Shown: in pieces, positions 7,640 to 17,686 of the stretch
Position numbering within the stretch: position 1 is the stretch's first letter
Layout: every line of letters begins with the position of its first letter
Source: Methanolobus sp. WCC4
GTDB lineage: Archaea > Halobacteriota > Methanosarcinia > Methanosarcinales > Methanosarcinaceae
DNA: 64,000 nucleotides
Reading direction: 5' to 3'
Assembly: GCF_038022665.1 (NCBI RefSeq)
Contig: NZ_CP150629.1
Span: forward strand, 1,966,480-2,030,479
Position numbers and translations under genes: made by a program
The notes under the pieces: model-generated
What the model was told of the DNA's origin: nothing
Seen by the model: only the letters and a program-made list of their open reading frames with translations
The model's database searches: none

Positions 7640-8605
7640 TCATTCATCAATGATTATTACTACATTCCCTTTTTTGTGGCCTGTTTCAACATATCTGCAA
7701 GCTTCTACTATCTGCTCAAGCGAATACTTCCTGTCAATAACAGCTTTCAGGTAACCTTTCTCCAAAAGTCCTTTGAAGAAAAGCACATCCTCTTTTGTGT
7801 ATTTAGGAAGCGGGAACATGGCCCTTTTGTTGCCGATCACAGAGGTAAGGATGTCCAGGAAAGGATTCTGGGCCATAAAACCCAGTTCTGTTGAGAAATA
7901 GATACCACCGGGTTTCAGAATGTCCCTACATCGCAAGAATGAGCTCTTGCCGACAGCATCGAAGACCACTTCATAATCCAGATTATCTTTTGTGAAATCC
8001 TCTTTTGTGTAGTCGATCACCCTGTCTGCTCCCAGTTCCTTCACCAATTTCATATTCTCAGTGCTGCAAACCGCTGTGACCTCCGCCCCATAATGTTTTG
8101 CGAGCTGCACTCCTGCTGTTCCTATGGAACCCGAAGCACCATTGATGAGAACTCTTTGCCCCTTTTGGATATTCGCTTTGCGAAGGTAAGTCCAGGCCAA
8201 TATCGCACCATCACAGACAGAGGCAGCTTCCTCAAAGGTCATATTATCCGGTTTGATCACTACAGGGTCTTCTTCTGTCAGGCAGATGTATTCGGCATGA
8301 GCACCGAATTTATCGCCGCTATGGCCAAAGACATGGTCACCTTCTTTGAACTCCTTTACGTCTTTGCCGGTTGTCTCGATAATTCCGGCAAACTCGGTTC
8401 CGAGTATCTTTTGTTTTGGTTTGAGAAGACCGGTGAAGAATCTTGCAATAAAGGTTTCAGCTTTCCGAAGACCACAATCGGTCCTGTTCACTGTTGTAGC
8501 ATGGATCCTTATCAGGATCTCATCGTTCTCAGGGACAGGTTTTGTCAGTTCTTTTATTTCGAGAACTTCAGGCGGACCATATTTTTCATGCACAATTGCT
8601 TTCAT
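7640..8605 (-). CDS. MDR-family NAD(P)H quinone oxidoreductase / alcohol dehydrogenase-like
   Basis: 321 aa, the usual length of a zinc-free medium-chain reductase. The N-terminal GroES-like domain has D-E-I-L-I-R-I-H-A-T-T-V-N-R-T-D. The Rossmann domain has V-L-I-N-G-A-S-G-S-I-G-T-A-G-V-Q-L-A-K near 150-170, with the A-x-x-G/S nucleotide pattern of NADPH-dependent quinone reductases. The structural-zinc cysteine loop is absent. It probably reduces quinones or enones in the cytoplasm. The DUF4386 gene lies 17 bases upstream on the same strand, and the same pairing recurs in damaged form at 11787-12907, so the two genes act as a unit. Confidence 0.9.
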   Translation of the reverse strand: MKAIVHEKYGPPEVLEIKELTKPVPENDEILIRIHATTVNRTDCGLRKAETFIARFFTGLLKPKQKILGTEFAGIIETTGKDVKEFKEGDHVFGHSGDKFGAHAEYICLTEEDPVVIKPDNMTFEEAASVCDGAILAWTYLRKANIQKGQRVLINGASGSIGTAGVQLAKHYGAEVTAVCSTENMKLVKELGADRVIDYTKEDFTKDNLDYEVVFDAVGKSSFLRCRDILKPGGIYFSTELGFMAQNPFLDILTSVIGNKRAMFPLPKYTKEDVLFFKGLLEKGYLKAVIDRKYSLEQIVEACRYVETGHKKGNVVIIIDE

Positions 8606-8622
8606 TCAGTTTTCCCCAACTC

Positions 8623-9333
8623 TTAGTTTTCATATTGGTCCTTTATTTCAGGTAATTTATACCATTTCAATAGAAGCCAGAGCATAAATAATAATTCACC
8701 CCATCCAAAAAGTGTGCTGACCTCAAGACCGAGGTCCGGTAGAAGAACCCTTCCCAAATAATCTATCAGATAACTTAAGCCTGCAAGCATCACCAGAATG
8801 CCAAGTATCTTCGGGATGTAGTCTGACCTGAAAATCAGATAACCAAGAAGTACTAAATGAAGACCAAAGAAGATAAATCCGACAGCCCATCCCTCATTGA
8901 ATGCATCAATAAATAACATCATTTGAGCATACAATTGCTCTGTTCCAAAAGCAGTCAGATAGAAGTTTTCTTCTAAAAGTAGCAAAGCAATGACAAGAAA
9001 AACGAGACAAAACACCAGGACCGAGGCATATACCAGCCTGAACCATGCCATAAGAAGGGAAATGCTCCTGTTAACCGGTCTGAGGAATACATAAAACGCC
9101 CAGGCCACCAGCACATCAAGAATAGCAACGACAATAAAGCAAAATATGGATATGCGGAACAGTCCTTCATTAGCCATGATATTCTTCGCTGTTTCCGCAG
9201 CATTACCTGGTATAATAATACCCGGGAGAATTAAATAATAGGCTATGATGGCAAATATGGTCATGGCCAGAAGACCAGATCCGGCTACGAGTGCAGCTTT
9301 GCGTTGCGACAGATCTGTGAAAATATCTGGCAT
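8623..9333 (-). CDS. DUF4386 family membrane protein
   Basis: 236 aa, six hydrophobic segments. The N-terminus Q-R-K-A-A-L-V-A-G-S-G-L-L-A-M is followed by G-N-A-A-E-T-A-K-N-I near residues 40-50 and V-L-V-A-W-A-F-Y-V-F-L-R-P-V-N near 75-90, the pattern of DUF4386 proteins. Two more members lie at 11073 and 12179, and all share the spacing of these motifs. Function unknown; pairing with an MDR reductase may hint at a membrane redox or lipid-related job, but that is conjecture. It shares an operon with the downstream reductase. Confidence 0.85.
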   Translation of the reverse strand: MPDIFTDLSQRKAALVAGSGLLAMTIFAIIAYYLILPGIIIPGNAAETAKNIMANEGLFRISIFCFIVVAILDVLVAWAFYVFLRPVNRSISLLMAWFRLVYASVLVFCLVFLVIALLLLEENFYLTAFGTEQLYAQMMLFIDAFNEGWAVGFIFFGLHLVLLGYLIFRSDYIPKILGILVMLAGLSYLIDYLGRVLLPDLGLEVSTLFGWGELLFMLWLLLKWYKLPEIKDQYEN

Positions 9334-9455
9334 TCCAATCCCTTCCTCCAGACTAACTTTTATTATATATGATATTTAGTTTTTCCCGAATATGATGAAT
9401 ATCCTGAACCTGACCTATTTCGTTGACAAATTCATTAATTATTCATTATAGAGTT

Positions 9456-9842
9456 TTAGTTCACATGGAATATAGCCCAGATATGTCCATCCAGATCCTC
9501 AAAACTGCGTCCGTACATCCACTCATTGTCCTGTATTTCTGCCGCTTCAGAACCACCGGCTTCGATGGCTTTTCTGATAAGTTCATCTACCTTTTCCCTG
9601 CTTTCAGAAGATAGGGAAATTGCAACACCAGCACACTTATGAGGGTCACATGTCTGCTTTGAGGTGAACAGGTGGAAGAGCTCCTCTGTCACCAACATCA
9701 CAAAGCTATCATCACTCACGATCATGCAGCTGCCTTTCTCATCTGACAATTGAGGGTTGAATTCAAAACCAAGTCTGGTGAAGAACTCAACTGATCTGTT
9801 GAGGTATTTTACAGGTAAATTAACGAACATTTGAGTGGTCAT
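9456..9842 (-). CDS. VOC/glyoxalase-family protein
   Basis: About 128 aa from the ATG at 9842; in-frame ATGs at 9869 and 9881 give longer versions. The family consensus begins at M-T-T-Q-M-F-V-N-L-P-V-K-Y-L. The sequence shows the paired VOC modules: S-V-E-F-F-T-R-L-G-F-E-F-N early and F-E-D-L-D-G-H-I-W-A-I-F at the end, with a glutamate/histidine-type ligand set as in bacterial lactoylglutathione-lyase-like proteins. Such proteins bind a metal and act on small aldehydes, antibiotics or unknown ligands. It stands between the DUF4386 and GbsR genes, transcribed in the same direction. Confidence 0.87.
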   Translation of the reverse strand: MTTQMFVNLPVKYLNRSVEFFTRLGFEFNPQLSDEKGSCMIVSDDSFVMLVTEELFHLFTSKQTCDPHKCAGVAISLSSESREKVDELIRKAIEAGGSEAAEIQDNEWMYGRSFEDLDGHIWAIFHVN

Positions 9843-9942
9843 AAAATTAAGATGGGTCTGATCAGCCATAAATCTGATCAAAAAAAGAAAGTGAATAGAA
9901 CTGCCTGAGAATTAATTAACAAACATGGAAAACATCAATTGA

Positions 9943-10431
9943 CTAATCCTTGTTCTTTTTCAGCTGATCGATGTGGTCATATATATGGCGGATAAGTTCT
10001 TCAAATTTATTGATCTCTACCAGATACATCTCATATGTCTCTAGCTTCACTTTTTGTTCTTGCGTAACAGCATTGTCTTTATACTCATCTATAAGAGGAG
10101 CTATTTTCCTTTTTGCAATGTTCAGCTCGGTTTCATATCCATTTCTGATCTGGAGGGCAAATGCATCTAAAAGGTTTTTTTCCATGGAGAGATAGGTTTT
10201 GCGTGATCCGGGCTTAGTAATCCTTTTTATGCTCCAGAAATGTTCAATATTCTTAATCTTGAGGCTGATAGAAGCACGACTGTAACCTGTTCTTTCTGCC
10301 AGCTCTTCCATACTGATCTCATCTGATTCAAAGTTAAGTATGGATAGTATCCGGGCAGTGGAATCATCAACACCATATCCTTTAAAGATCTCATGACCAA
10401 TGTCAATTATCTTTTTTTCAATTTCATTCAT
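9943..10431 (-). CDS. GbsR/MarR-type transcriptional regulator
   Basis: 162 aa. The winged-helix part (about 20-90) contains E-I-S-M-E-E-L-A-E-R-T-G-Y-S-R-A-S-I-S-L-K-I, a clear helix-turn-helix, followed by the wing K-R-I-T-K-P-G-S-R-K-T-Y-L. The C-terminal half is a long helical region ending in K-K-N-K-D, as in GbsR-type regulators. It lies 49 bases downstream of the SMR exporter on the same strand and probably controls it. A 16-bp palindrome precedes the exporter. The effector cannot be told. Confidence 0.88.
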   Translation of the reverse strand: MNEIEKKIIDIGHEIFKGYGVDDSTARILSILNFESDEISMEELAERTGYSRASISLKIKNIEHFWSIKRITKPGSRKTYLSMEKNLLDAFALQIRNGYETELNIAKRKIAPLIDEYKDNAVTQEQKVKLETYEMYLVEINKFEELIRHIYDHIDQLKKNKD

Positions 10432-10480
10432 TTAGATCAATCATTTTGAATATCGAATATTAAAGTATTGGGCTATAGCA

Positions 10481-10798
10481 TTATGCTGAAACCATTTTCA
10501 GGCCACTAATGCCTACAACGATCATTGCAATGAAGAAAAGTCTGGATACATTCATTGATTCATTGAGAAAAATGATTCCCAGAGTAACCGTACCAATGAT
10601 CCCAATACCGGTCCATACAGCATACCCGGTTCCAACAGGTATTACCCTCAAGGATCTTTCCAATAGGTACATACTCAGGATCAAACAGATCACTGTAAAG
10701 ATTGTAGGGTATAATCGGGTCAAACCATCAGTATACTTTAAACCAACAGCCCACCCGGTTTCGAAAATTCCTGCAATGATCAAGTATATCCATTCCAT
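10481..10798 (-). CDS. Small multidrug resistance (SMR) exporter, Gdx/SugE-like
   Basis: 105 aa with four transmembrane helices. The motif G-I-F-E-T-G-W-A-V-G-L-K-Y-T-D-G-L-T-R near residues 10-28 carries the essential TM1 glutamate. W-A-V-G-L-K-Y-T is closer to the guanidinium exporters Gdx (SugE) than to EmrE; P-V-G-T-G-Y-A-V-W-T-G-I-G supports this. It would act as a dual-topology dimer exchanging guanidinium-like cations for protons. ATGs at 10798 and 10804 are both possible. It is followed by the GbsR-type regulator, forming a two-gene unit. I saw no guanidine riboswitch upstream. Confidence 0.9.
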   Translation of the reverse strand: MEWIYLIIAGIFETGWAVGLKYTDGLTRLYPTIFTVICLILSMYLLERSLRVIPVGTGYAVWTGIGIIGTVTLGIIFLNESMNVSRLFFIAMIVVGISGLKMVSA

Positions 10799-10817
10799 TA
10801 TCAATTCATTCCGTATT

Positions 10818-10833
10818 TTTAATAATTATTAAA
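10818..10833. promoter_or_regulatory. Palindrome upstream of the SMR-GbsR unit
   Basis: TTTAATAATTATTAAA is a perfect 16-bp palindrome 14 to 20 bases before the SMR start codon. Its position at the promoter or transcription start suggests an operator for the GbsR-type protein, though A/T palindromes arise easily in A/T-rich intergenic DNA. Confidence 0.35.
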
Positions 10834-11072
10834 TCTACTAAACGCTAATCCTTATTTATTCTTGTCGATAAAGAATTCATATTATTGCTATCACTTTCGC
10901 ATAAAGGAACCTGAATTAGTCATCAATGCAATAATGCTGCAAAAGGAAGTCACCGATGAAGATCCTGAAGTGTTTTTGTTACAGGGTATGATGACTCATT
11001 GTTCCATTGGAAAAGTTGGTTTTCCTGTATACAAAGACAGCAGATCCATATATCAGATGTCTTTCCTGAGAA

Positions 11073-11744
11073 CTATGTATTATGTTCCTGAATATCGAAT
11101 CCTTTAATGATCAGCCACACCGCAAAAACCATTTCCTGCACAGCTATCGGGACGAACAGAATGTCAGCCTGAGCAATGCCAAAGGCCTGTAACAGGTAGT
11201 AAACCCACAATAACAAGGCTCCTGCAAAACCCCAGACCGATATCCATCGAGGAACAAGTCTTGATATGAACAATACATAGTTCAGGATAAAGGCAGATAT
11301 GGTAAAAGCCACTGCAAACCCAAGCAGAAAAGTCCAGTCAGCTGCTGCCAGCAATAAAGAACCCAGGGTTTGGTAATAAGAAGTATCAGGAGTTCCTGCC
11401 TTTACGAATTCCTGACCTAGTGTCATCAGTATCAGTATGGGAATTACATTTATAGCAAATAGTACACCCTCGGCCAGTCTGGCACCGGTGTATCCGAGAG
11501 CTAAAGTCTCACTATATCTTTTCAGGATCGGGTATATGACTATTCCGATGCCTGCAACTGCAATCGCATCGACCAGCACAAGTAATGACCCGATCATTAG
11601 GTCTCTATCCTTTTCAGCAGCCAAGACCAGATGATCTGTGCTACTCAGGACAGGAGTAACTAAAATAACACTAAGCGAGTATGCAACCGTGGCAGTTATG
11701 AACAATACTCCAACGATGATCGCAGCCTTCCTTTCTGAATTCAT
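11073..11744 (-). CDS. DUF4386 family membrane protein
   Basis: 223 aa with six or seven hydrophobic segments. It has the same scaffold as the DUF4386 proteins at 8623 and 12179: E-R-K-A-A-I-I-V-G-V-L-F-I-T-A-T at the N-terminus, a polar loop, then L-A-L-G-Y-T-G-A-R-L-A-E-G-V and a C-terminal pair of helices. It is more distant from the other two than they are from each other, since it lacks the G-N-A-A-E-T loop. The gene is monocistronic as far as can be seen. Function unknown. Confidence 0.8.
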   Translation of the reverse strand: MNSERKAAIIVGVLFITATVAYSLSVILVTPVLSSTDHLVLAAEKDRDLMIGSLLVLVDAIAVAGIGIVIYPILKRYSETLALGYTGARLAEGVLFAINVIPILILMTLGQEFVKAGTPDTSYYQTLGSLLLAAADWTFLLGFAVAFTISAFILNYVLFISRLVPRWISVWGFAGALLLWVYYLLQAFGIAQADILFVPIAVQEMVFAVWLIIKGFDIQEHNT

Positions 11745-11786
11745 TGTTCCTTCATCCTGTTATTTGAACTTCCTGTTTGTATCATC

Positions 11787-12182
11787 TTAACTAAAATAGT
11801 CATCTACAACACTGATGACCACCGTTCCTTTTTTCTCCCCTGATTCGACATATCTGTGAGCTTCGGCAGCCTGTTCAAGGGAATAGGTCCGGTCTATGAC
11901 CGTTCTTAGCTTTCCCCCTTCGATGAGCCCTTTGAGGAAGAGCAGGTCCTCAGTACTCTCTTCAAGGAGCGGGGATAGCGCTTTCTTACTGTTTGTCAGG
12001 TTGAGCCACATTATCTGAAAGAACCGCAGTGGTCTGTATGTGGTTAAAAGATATACCCCATCTTTCTTCAATGAGCTGACACTACCTGCAAAGGGGCTCT
12101 TACCTACAGTATCAAAGATTATCCACTTCTGATATATGAAGTACTTCATGGGGCCGAATTTATCGTATACTGCTGTTTTCAC
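11787..12182 (-). pseudogene. MDR reductase with a large internal deletion
   Basis: 131 aa. The first 11 residues ([11 protein letters not shown]) match the N-terminus of an MDR reductase, and from F-D-T-V-G-K-S-P-F on it matches the last third of the intact paralogue at 7640-8605. That includes [22 protein letters not shown]. About 195 residues, covering the catalytic domain and most of the Rossmann fold, are missing, with the frame kept. It overlaps the upstream DUF4386 stop by four bases (ATGA), as expected for a former operon. It cannot be an active reductase. Confidence 0.85.
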
Positions 12183-12907
12183 ATTTCTTCTCCGGATAAA
12201 TTCAGTTTCCTTCCTTTCAACAGAAGCCAGAATGTCAGTGACAATTCTCCGATGACACCGGGAACGACAACTATGAGCATGAATATGCCTGCATATTCAG
12301 CATAGCTGGCAAGCATAACGTTGGCAAAACTATCGATCAGGTATCCCAGAGCTGCTATCACCAGAAGGATACCAATGAATTTTGGTATGTATCCTGAGGT
12401 GATGATCAGATAGCCAAGTACAGCAAGATGCAGTCCGAAGAAGATCAGGCCGATCAGCCACATATCGTTGAAAGCGGTCAGGAAAAGCATTACCTGAGCC
12501 TGCAATTGTTCAGTACTTAGTAATGTTGTGTAATTTGCATCACCTAAAAGTCGCAGGATACTGAAAAGGTTGTAGAGAGCTATCCCGAATATTGTTACGT
12601 TCACCAGTCTCAGCCATGCAGCGAACAATGAAAGTCCCTTGCTTACCGGTTTGAGAAGAATGTAAAGTGCCCAGGCCACCACTACATCGAATATGACCAT
12701 GATGATAAAGCCCAGAATTCCTGAACGGAACTGGAATTCATTGTTAATAAGATTGCTCAGGGTCCCTGCAGCGTCCCCTGCAATGATAAGTCCTTCAAGA
12801 ACGAAGAAATTGGCCAGTATTCCCATTACGAAGATTATCAGGTAACTGATACCTGCAACCACTGCAACTTTACGCAGAGGTATGTCGTCGACTATGCTGT
12901 CTTTCAT
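12179..12907 (-). CDS. DUF4386 family membrane protein
   Basis: 242 aa, six hydrophobic segments. It is close to the protein at 8623: both have I-I-A/P-G-D/N-A-A-x-T loops, [13 protein letters not shown] and a central [18 protein letters not shown]. Its stop overlaps the ATG of the deleted MDR gene, so the DUF4386-MDR operon was duplicated and the reductase of this copy was lost. An intact frame suggests that the membrane protein is still used alone. Function unknown. Confidence 0.85.
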   Translation of the reverse strand: MKDSIVDDIPLRKVAVVAGISYLIIFVMGILANFFVLEGLIIAGDAAGTLSNLINNEFQFRSGILGFIIMVIFDVVVAWALYILLKPVSKGLSLFAAWLRLVNVTIFGIALYNLFSILRLLGDANYTTLLSTEQLQAQVMLFLTAFNDMWLIGLIFFGLHLAVLGYLIITSGYIPKFIGILLVIAALGYLIDSFANVMLASYAEYAGIFMLIVVVPGVIGELSLTFWLLLKGRKLNLSGEEM

Positions 12908-13055
12908 TTAAACCCACATCCTTGAAGATTCAATTTGATAACAGGTTTTATTTATGTGTTCCTGAATTGATCGGGAAAAGACTTACAGCAAACAAATGCT
13001 ATTTATTTATGATAAATACATATTTATTTATGTTGTCAATCAGCTATTCTAAGAT

Positions 13056-13481
13056 ATGGTAAATGGGGTTACAAATATCTGGTTCACTATTCTGAAGAAC
13101 AATTTCCAGATGCTCGGGCTTGATAGATCAAAGCCCAGAGGAATAATTATCCTTGGGATACTTATTGGCATAGGTGCAATAGGCCAGTTGATCATGGGCC
13201 TTACAGGTCAGTCCATAGCCATTCTGGGTGGTGTATTACAGGCAGATGCCGCACTTTTTGCTTACATGTTCTATGCATTGGTTTCAGCAGGAATATCATA
13301 CGGATTCCTGAAGCTTAAAAAAACGGTTTTCTATCTTTCGATCCTTTGGTTCCTGTGGGGTGCAACAAACGGAACATCGAATTATCTGGCACTGGACAAT
13401 TATGAAATGCTTGCCGATGGTGTGTTGAGTATTGTTTTTCTGGCTTATATAATTTCAAAGAAGGTATATTTCGTAAATTGA
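13056..13481 (+). CDS. Small four-helix membrane protein, unknown
   Basis: 141 aa. A short polar N-terminus (to about residue 28, with K-N-N-F-Q-M-L-G-L-D-R-S-K-P-R) precedes four hydrophobic segments at about 29-48, 55-72, 78-98 and 120-135. No family is recognised. The upstream A/T-rich stretch (12995-13035) contains the tandem ATTTATTTATG twice, which may include the promoter. It is divergent from the DUF4386 gene. Gene status rests on length, hydrophobic pattern and the clean intergenic borders. Confidence 0.6.
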   Translation: MVNGVTNIWFTILKNNFQMLGLDRSKPRGIIILGILIGIGAIGQLIMGLTGQSIAILGGVLQADAALFAYMFYALVSAGISYGFLKLKKTVFYLSILWFLWGATNGTSNYLALDNYEMLADGVLSIVFLAYIISKKVYFVN

Positions 13482-13663
13482 TATCTCAGAGATCAGGCAG
13501 ATGAATTGGTATAAACTACTGAACAATAATTCAATGAGCATTAACTAAAGAGTGGGGCTAGATTTGGAAATTATAAACGGACCGGGAATAAAGGAAATAT
13601 ATACAGTAAGATATCATTTGCCACGATATTCTTCCCCAATAACAATATAAGGTTGTGCAAGAC

Positions 13664-14188
13664 TTAAATATGCTTCATCATGACCAGCACTTTCCTTTTC
13701 TCTTTTCCGACTTCGTACCAGTCTTCTCCGCAAAATGTGTATCCCCACTTCATGTAAATATTCTTAGCAGTGGTATTGCCGTTCCATACGCGCAGCCACA
13801 TCACCCTGAAACCTTTTTCCCTGGATATAGAGTCCCCATTCCTGGAAAGAAGTCTTCCAATACCTTTACCTTTCTCCCCATCTTTAACATAAAGACGTTG
13901 CAATTCTATTGCCTCGTTATGTGCCACACAATCAGGTACTACGGATCTCAGGAATTTTGCGTAGCCATATATCTCTCCCTTTGTGTCCTTGCAGATAAGA
14001 TAAAGAACTTCTGAGCTTTCGACCTCACGTTCGATCACTTTTTCCGAGAAAGCATCATTCACATAGGCTCTAAGTTCTTCCATGGGAAGTGTAACCTTAT
14101 ATGCGTCTATAAATGATCGTTTTCCGAACCTGGAAAGAAAGTTGACATGCGATCGATCGGCCTGTACTACATGAAACTGGTTCTTCAT
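13664..14188 (-). CDS. GNAT-family N-acetyltransferase
   Basis: About 174 aa from the ATG at 14188, which has AGGAGATG just upstream; the frame could extend to 14206. The acetyl-CoA pyrophosphate loop is visible as L-Y-V-K-D-G-E-K-G-K-G-I-G-R-L-L, the Q/R-x-x-G-x-G/A motif. It is followed by M-W-L-R-V-W-N-G-N-T-T-A-K-N-I-Y-M-K-W-G-Y, the RimI/spermidine-acetyltransferase-like beta-strand and helix. The acceptor could be a polyamine, an amino acid or a protein terminus; nothing decides it. It is a lone gene on the minus strand. Confidence 0.9.
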   Translation of the reverse strand: MKNQFHVVQADRSHVNFLSRFGKRSFIDAYKVTLPMEELRAYVNDAFSEKVIEREVESSEVLYLICKDTKGEIYGYAKFLRSVVPDCVAHNEAIELQRLYVKDGEKGKGIGRLLSRNGDSISREKGFRVMWLRVWNGNTTAKNIYMKWGYTFCGEDWYEVGKEKRKVLVMMKHI

Positions 14189-14473
14189 ATCATCTCCTGA
14201 GATCAAAACTCACCTGTTTGCTTCGGTAGAATAAAATGGCATGTCAGGTGGAGTACATTATTGCTCTCTAATTTCAAATTGACGTAAGGACATTTCTTAG
14301 CTTTTTTTGAGGCAATATTTACCTGCTAATATCCTCGATCACCTAATTGTTGCAATGTCATAACTTGATCCCTTAATAGCTAACAAAGACAGTAATGATT
14401 ATTTCAATATCTGATCTGCTGATGCATGGTGAGATCACTTTTACTACCAGAACATAAATAGATAGGATAATGA

Positions 14474-15082
<609 letters not shown>

Positions 15083-15105
15083 TATTCAAAATATGATCCG
15101 GATGA

Positions 15106-15816
15106 TCACAAGGACCTGAGAAGGCGGAAACCAACAGAATATGTACCGTAATCTGAGTTAAAATTACTGCGGGATATTGAATAACACTTCTCGGGATCAT
15201 TGACCCAGCTTCCGCCACGCAGAACGATCGCTTTGTTGCCTGCGAGTTCCCAGGCCGTGCCTTCTTCAAGGGCTTCTTCGTAACTCCAGTGATGTTTGTC
15301 CTTACACCATTCCCAGACATTTCCATGCATGTCATATAGTCCCCATGGATTTGGTTCCTTCTGACCTACAGGGTGTGTCATGTGCTCTGAGTTACCGTAG
15401 TACCAGGAATATTTATCCAGTTCAGCCTCACTGTCTCCAAATGAATATCTGGTACCTGTTCCAGCTTTGCAGGCATATTCCCACTCATTTTCGGCTGGAA
15501 GGCTATATTTGTCTGTTTCTTCCATTGAATTGAGTTCTTTGATGAAATTTTGCACCTCGTTCCATGAGATACACTCAACGGGTCTGCCATCCCCATCAAA
15601 ACAGGAAGGATGGTCTCCCATCACAGCTTCCCATTGTTCCTGTGTGACCGGATATTTTCCAAGGTAGAATGACTTCATGATGATATTCTGATGGTCTGGT
15701 ATCCTGAACCCCAACTCACCGGGACCAATATGGGATATTTGGGATCTGCCGGCAGGGATCAGCACGAATTCCATTCCTATGGAATTCTTCAAAGTTCTGA
15801 CAGGACTTGTAACCAT
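15106..15816 (-). CDS. SUMF1/formylglycine-generating-enzyme-like protein
   Basis: 236 aa. It begins with the family motif N-S-I-G-M-E-F-V-L-I-P-A-G and continues with Y-P-V-T-Q-E-Q-W-E-A-V-M-G, P-V-E-C-I-S-W-N-E, L-P-A-E-N-E-W-E-Y-A-C-K-A-G and H-G-N-V-W-E-W-C-K-D, ending R-G-G-S-W...R...G-F-R. This is the C-type-lectin-like SUMF1 fold. In true formylglycine-generating enzymes two cysteines bind copper in the R-G-G-S-W-x-C-x4-C segment; here only the second is present (R-G-G-S-W-V-N-D-P-E-K-C). It may therefore not make formylglycine. No sulfatase gene is nearby. Confidence 0.88.
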   Translation of the reverse strand: MVTSPVRTLKNSIGMEFVLIPAGRSQISHIGPGELGFRIPDHQNIIMKSFYLGKYPVTQEQWEAVMGDHPSCFDGDGRPVECISWNEVQNFIKELNSMEETDKYSLPAENEWEYACKAGTGTRYSFGDSEAELDKYSWYYGNSEHMTHPVGQKEPNPWGLYDMHGNVWEWCKDKHHWSYEEALEEGTAWELAGNKAIVLRGGSWVNDPEKCYSISRSNFNSDYGTYSVGFRLLRSL

Positions 15817-15952
15817 TTATTGCCACCCATGGTCCTTTTCACCGGGACCATTCTCTTAATTCAGGGTCTATAAGAGATTATATCCGGTCTTTACATTTAG
15901 GCCTATGCGGATCTTTGTAAGCCTATATATGTCCTTTTGACCAGTTCTAAAT

Positions 15953-16048
15953 ATGATAGAAATGAAGAAAGGACTGATTGGTCGGGTTGGTCGTGGACCT
16001 GCTAATTACAGAGTGGATATGGTATACAGGACAAGAGTAACACTTTAA
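15953..16048 (+). CDS. Possible 31-aa peptide
   Basis: A short open frame within the 354-base gap between the SUMF1-like and kinase genes. It encodes a basic peptide starting M-I-E-M-K-K-G-L-I-G-R-V-G-R-G-P and ending Y-R-T-R-V-T-L. It is highly basic and glycine-rich, unlike a random translation of this A/T-rich DNA. There is no strong ribosome binding site and no match I recognise. It may be a real small protein, or the relic of a larger gene. The rest of this gap shows nothing else. Confidence 0.3.
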   Translation: MIEMKKGLIGRVGRGPANYRVDMVYRTRVTL

Positions 16049-16169
16049 CTGGGATCAGGTGTACATCACAGGCACTGGAATAGGTGGCCAGTGTCTGTTA
16101 CTTTTCTTTTATGATCGGAATTCACACATAACCTCTGAAATGTGGTCCTATATCCACTTTGTCCTTATT

Positions 16170-17420
16170 TCAATTATTAGATCCATAGTTCTCTTTTACA
16201 GGCATTGTAAAAGTGAACGTACTTCCTTTTCCAGGTTCGCTTTGTACTGTAATGTTCCCATCATGCAGTTCTACGAACTTTTTAACAAGTGACAAACCCA
16301 GACCGGTTCCCTGGTATTTTCGTGAAAGAGATGAATCGACCTGATAGAATGGTTCAAATAAAAGTTTTTGATCATCTGAGGATATTCCAATACCATTGTC
16401 TATCACGGATACTGACAGTTCACCAGATATCATATCACTTTTTATCCATATTTTTTCGCCGGAAGGAGTGAACTTTATGGCATTCCCGATAAGATTGTAA
16501 AGGATCTGACGGAACTTTGCCCTGTCAGCATAGAACCAATCAACTTCTTTACTTATCAGGACCTCTATTTCAATACTTTTCTCACGCGAAAGAGGAGAGA
16601 TGATCTCCAGTACTTCAAAGATGGCATCAGCTACTAAGAATTGTTCAGGCAGTGTTTCCATTTTCTTTGCTTCGATCTTTGACAGGTCAAGGACACCATT
16701 TATCAGTTCAAGTAATTGTTTTCCGCTGTACTTTACATTTCCAACATATTGGGTTTGCTTTGAATTCAATTTACCAGAGGAGTCCGTGAGCAAGAGTTCA
16801 GAAAAGCCAATGACCGAGTTCAGGGGTGTTCGTAATTCATGACTCATTTTTGCAATGAATTCACTCTTTGCCATGTTTGCATTTTCAGCCTCGACCTTTG
16901 CATTGATAAGATCCTGTTGACTTTCCCTTAATAAATGCTCGGTCTTTTTTTGTTCGGTCACATCGTCAACAGTCAGTAACACCTTAGGATGGCCAGCGGA
17001 ATATATATGCGTAGTGGATATTATTAGATCTCTTTTTGATGGCTGGTCATCGATCATTATCGTAAGCTCAGCCTCTCTCTTATACACGTTCTCCTGGGTC
17101 CGGAAGGTATCAAGGACAGTATTTTTAATAGTACAATCTTTGCAGTTCTCATTCTTTCCACATCCATCGCCATCAAATGAATGGACACAGGAAAAAAGCT
17201 CTCCACCCAGTAATCCCAGGGCATCTTCTTTTTTTATTCCAAGAGTTTTGGAAGTAGTATGATTTATGTTCTCAACCCTTCTTTCAGAACTTACAACTAC
17301 CATTATTAAAGGTGCATTCTCAAAAATAGAGTGAAATAAAGATGTATCATTAGAAATGTTATTCTGAATTGCTCTATTATGAAAATCGGACAATTCACAG
17401 AGTTCTTCTGTTCTTTCCAT
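16170..17420 (-). CDS. PAS-domain sensor histidine kinase (soluble)
   Basis: 416 aa, no transmembrane segment. Residues 25-140 are a PAS domain that includes a cysteine cluster [11 protein letters not shown] near 67-80, often seen in redox-responsive PAS domains. A PAC-like repeat and coiled linker follow. HisKA has the phospho-acceptor [11 protein letters not shown] near 190-200. HATPase has N-x-x-x-N-A-I-K-F-T (N box), D-N-G-I-G-I and G-T-G-L-G-L-S-L-V. It would autophosphorylate on the histidine and pass phosphate to a response regulator, but none is encoded nearby. It is probably a cytosolic orphan kinase, in a redox or ligand circuit. Confidence 0.92.
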   Translation of the reverse strand: MERTEELCELSDFHNRAIQNNISNDTSLFHSIFENAPLIMVVVSSERRVENINHTTSKTLGIKKEDALGLLGGELFSCVHSFDGDGCGKNENCKDCTIKNTVLDTFRTQENVYKREAELTIMIDDQPSKRDLIISTTHIYSAGHPKVLLTVDDVTEQKKTEHLLRESQQDLINAKVEAENANMAKSEFIAKMSHELRTPLNSVIGFSELLLTDSSGKLNSKQTQYVGNVKYSGKQLLELINGVLDLSKIEAKKMETLPEQFLVADAIFEVLEIISPLSREKSIEIEVLISKEVDWFYADRAKFRQILYNLIGNAIKFTPSGEKIWIKSDMISGELSVSVIDNGIGISSDDQKLLFEPFYQVDSSLSRKYQGTGLGLSLVKKFVELHDGNITVQSEPGKGSTFTFTMPVKENYGSNN

Positions 17421-17686
17421 TTGAACACCTATATATTTTTATACAAAAGATAAAATAGACAGCTAATGTATCTGACTTTCAGATATAATGTGTTATTTTT
17501 ACACTTTTACACAGGTCATTGTGCAATCAATATACTTAAAGGTTTATGGTCACATAATAATATAAAAACACACAAATATATATGGTGTGCATTTTTTCTA
17601 GACCCCTCTAATCTTTTATCAACCAAAAACCAACGTATTTCATTTCTGTCAAAAAGTTTATCCACCATAACATTTTGGTAGATCAT

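Noticed and set aside
10862-11107. 81-aa plus-strand frame between the SMR and DUF4386 genes
   Set aside because: It starts at a TTG without a ribosome binding site, overlaps the 3' end of the DUF4386 gene and has no recognisable domain.
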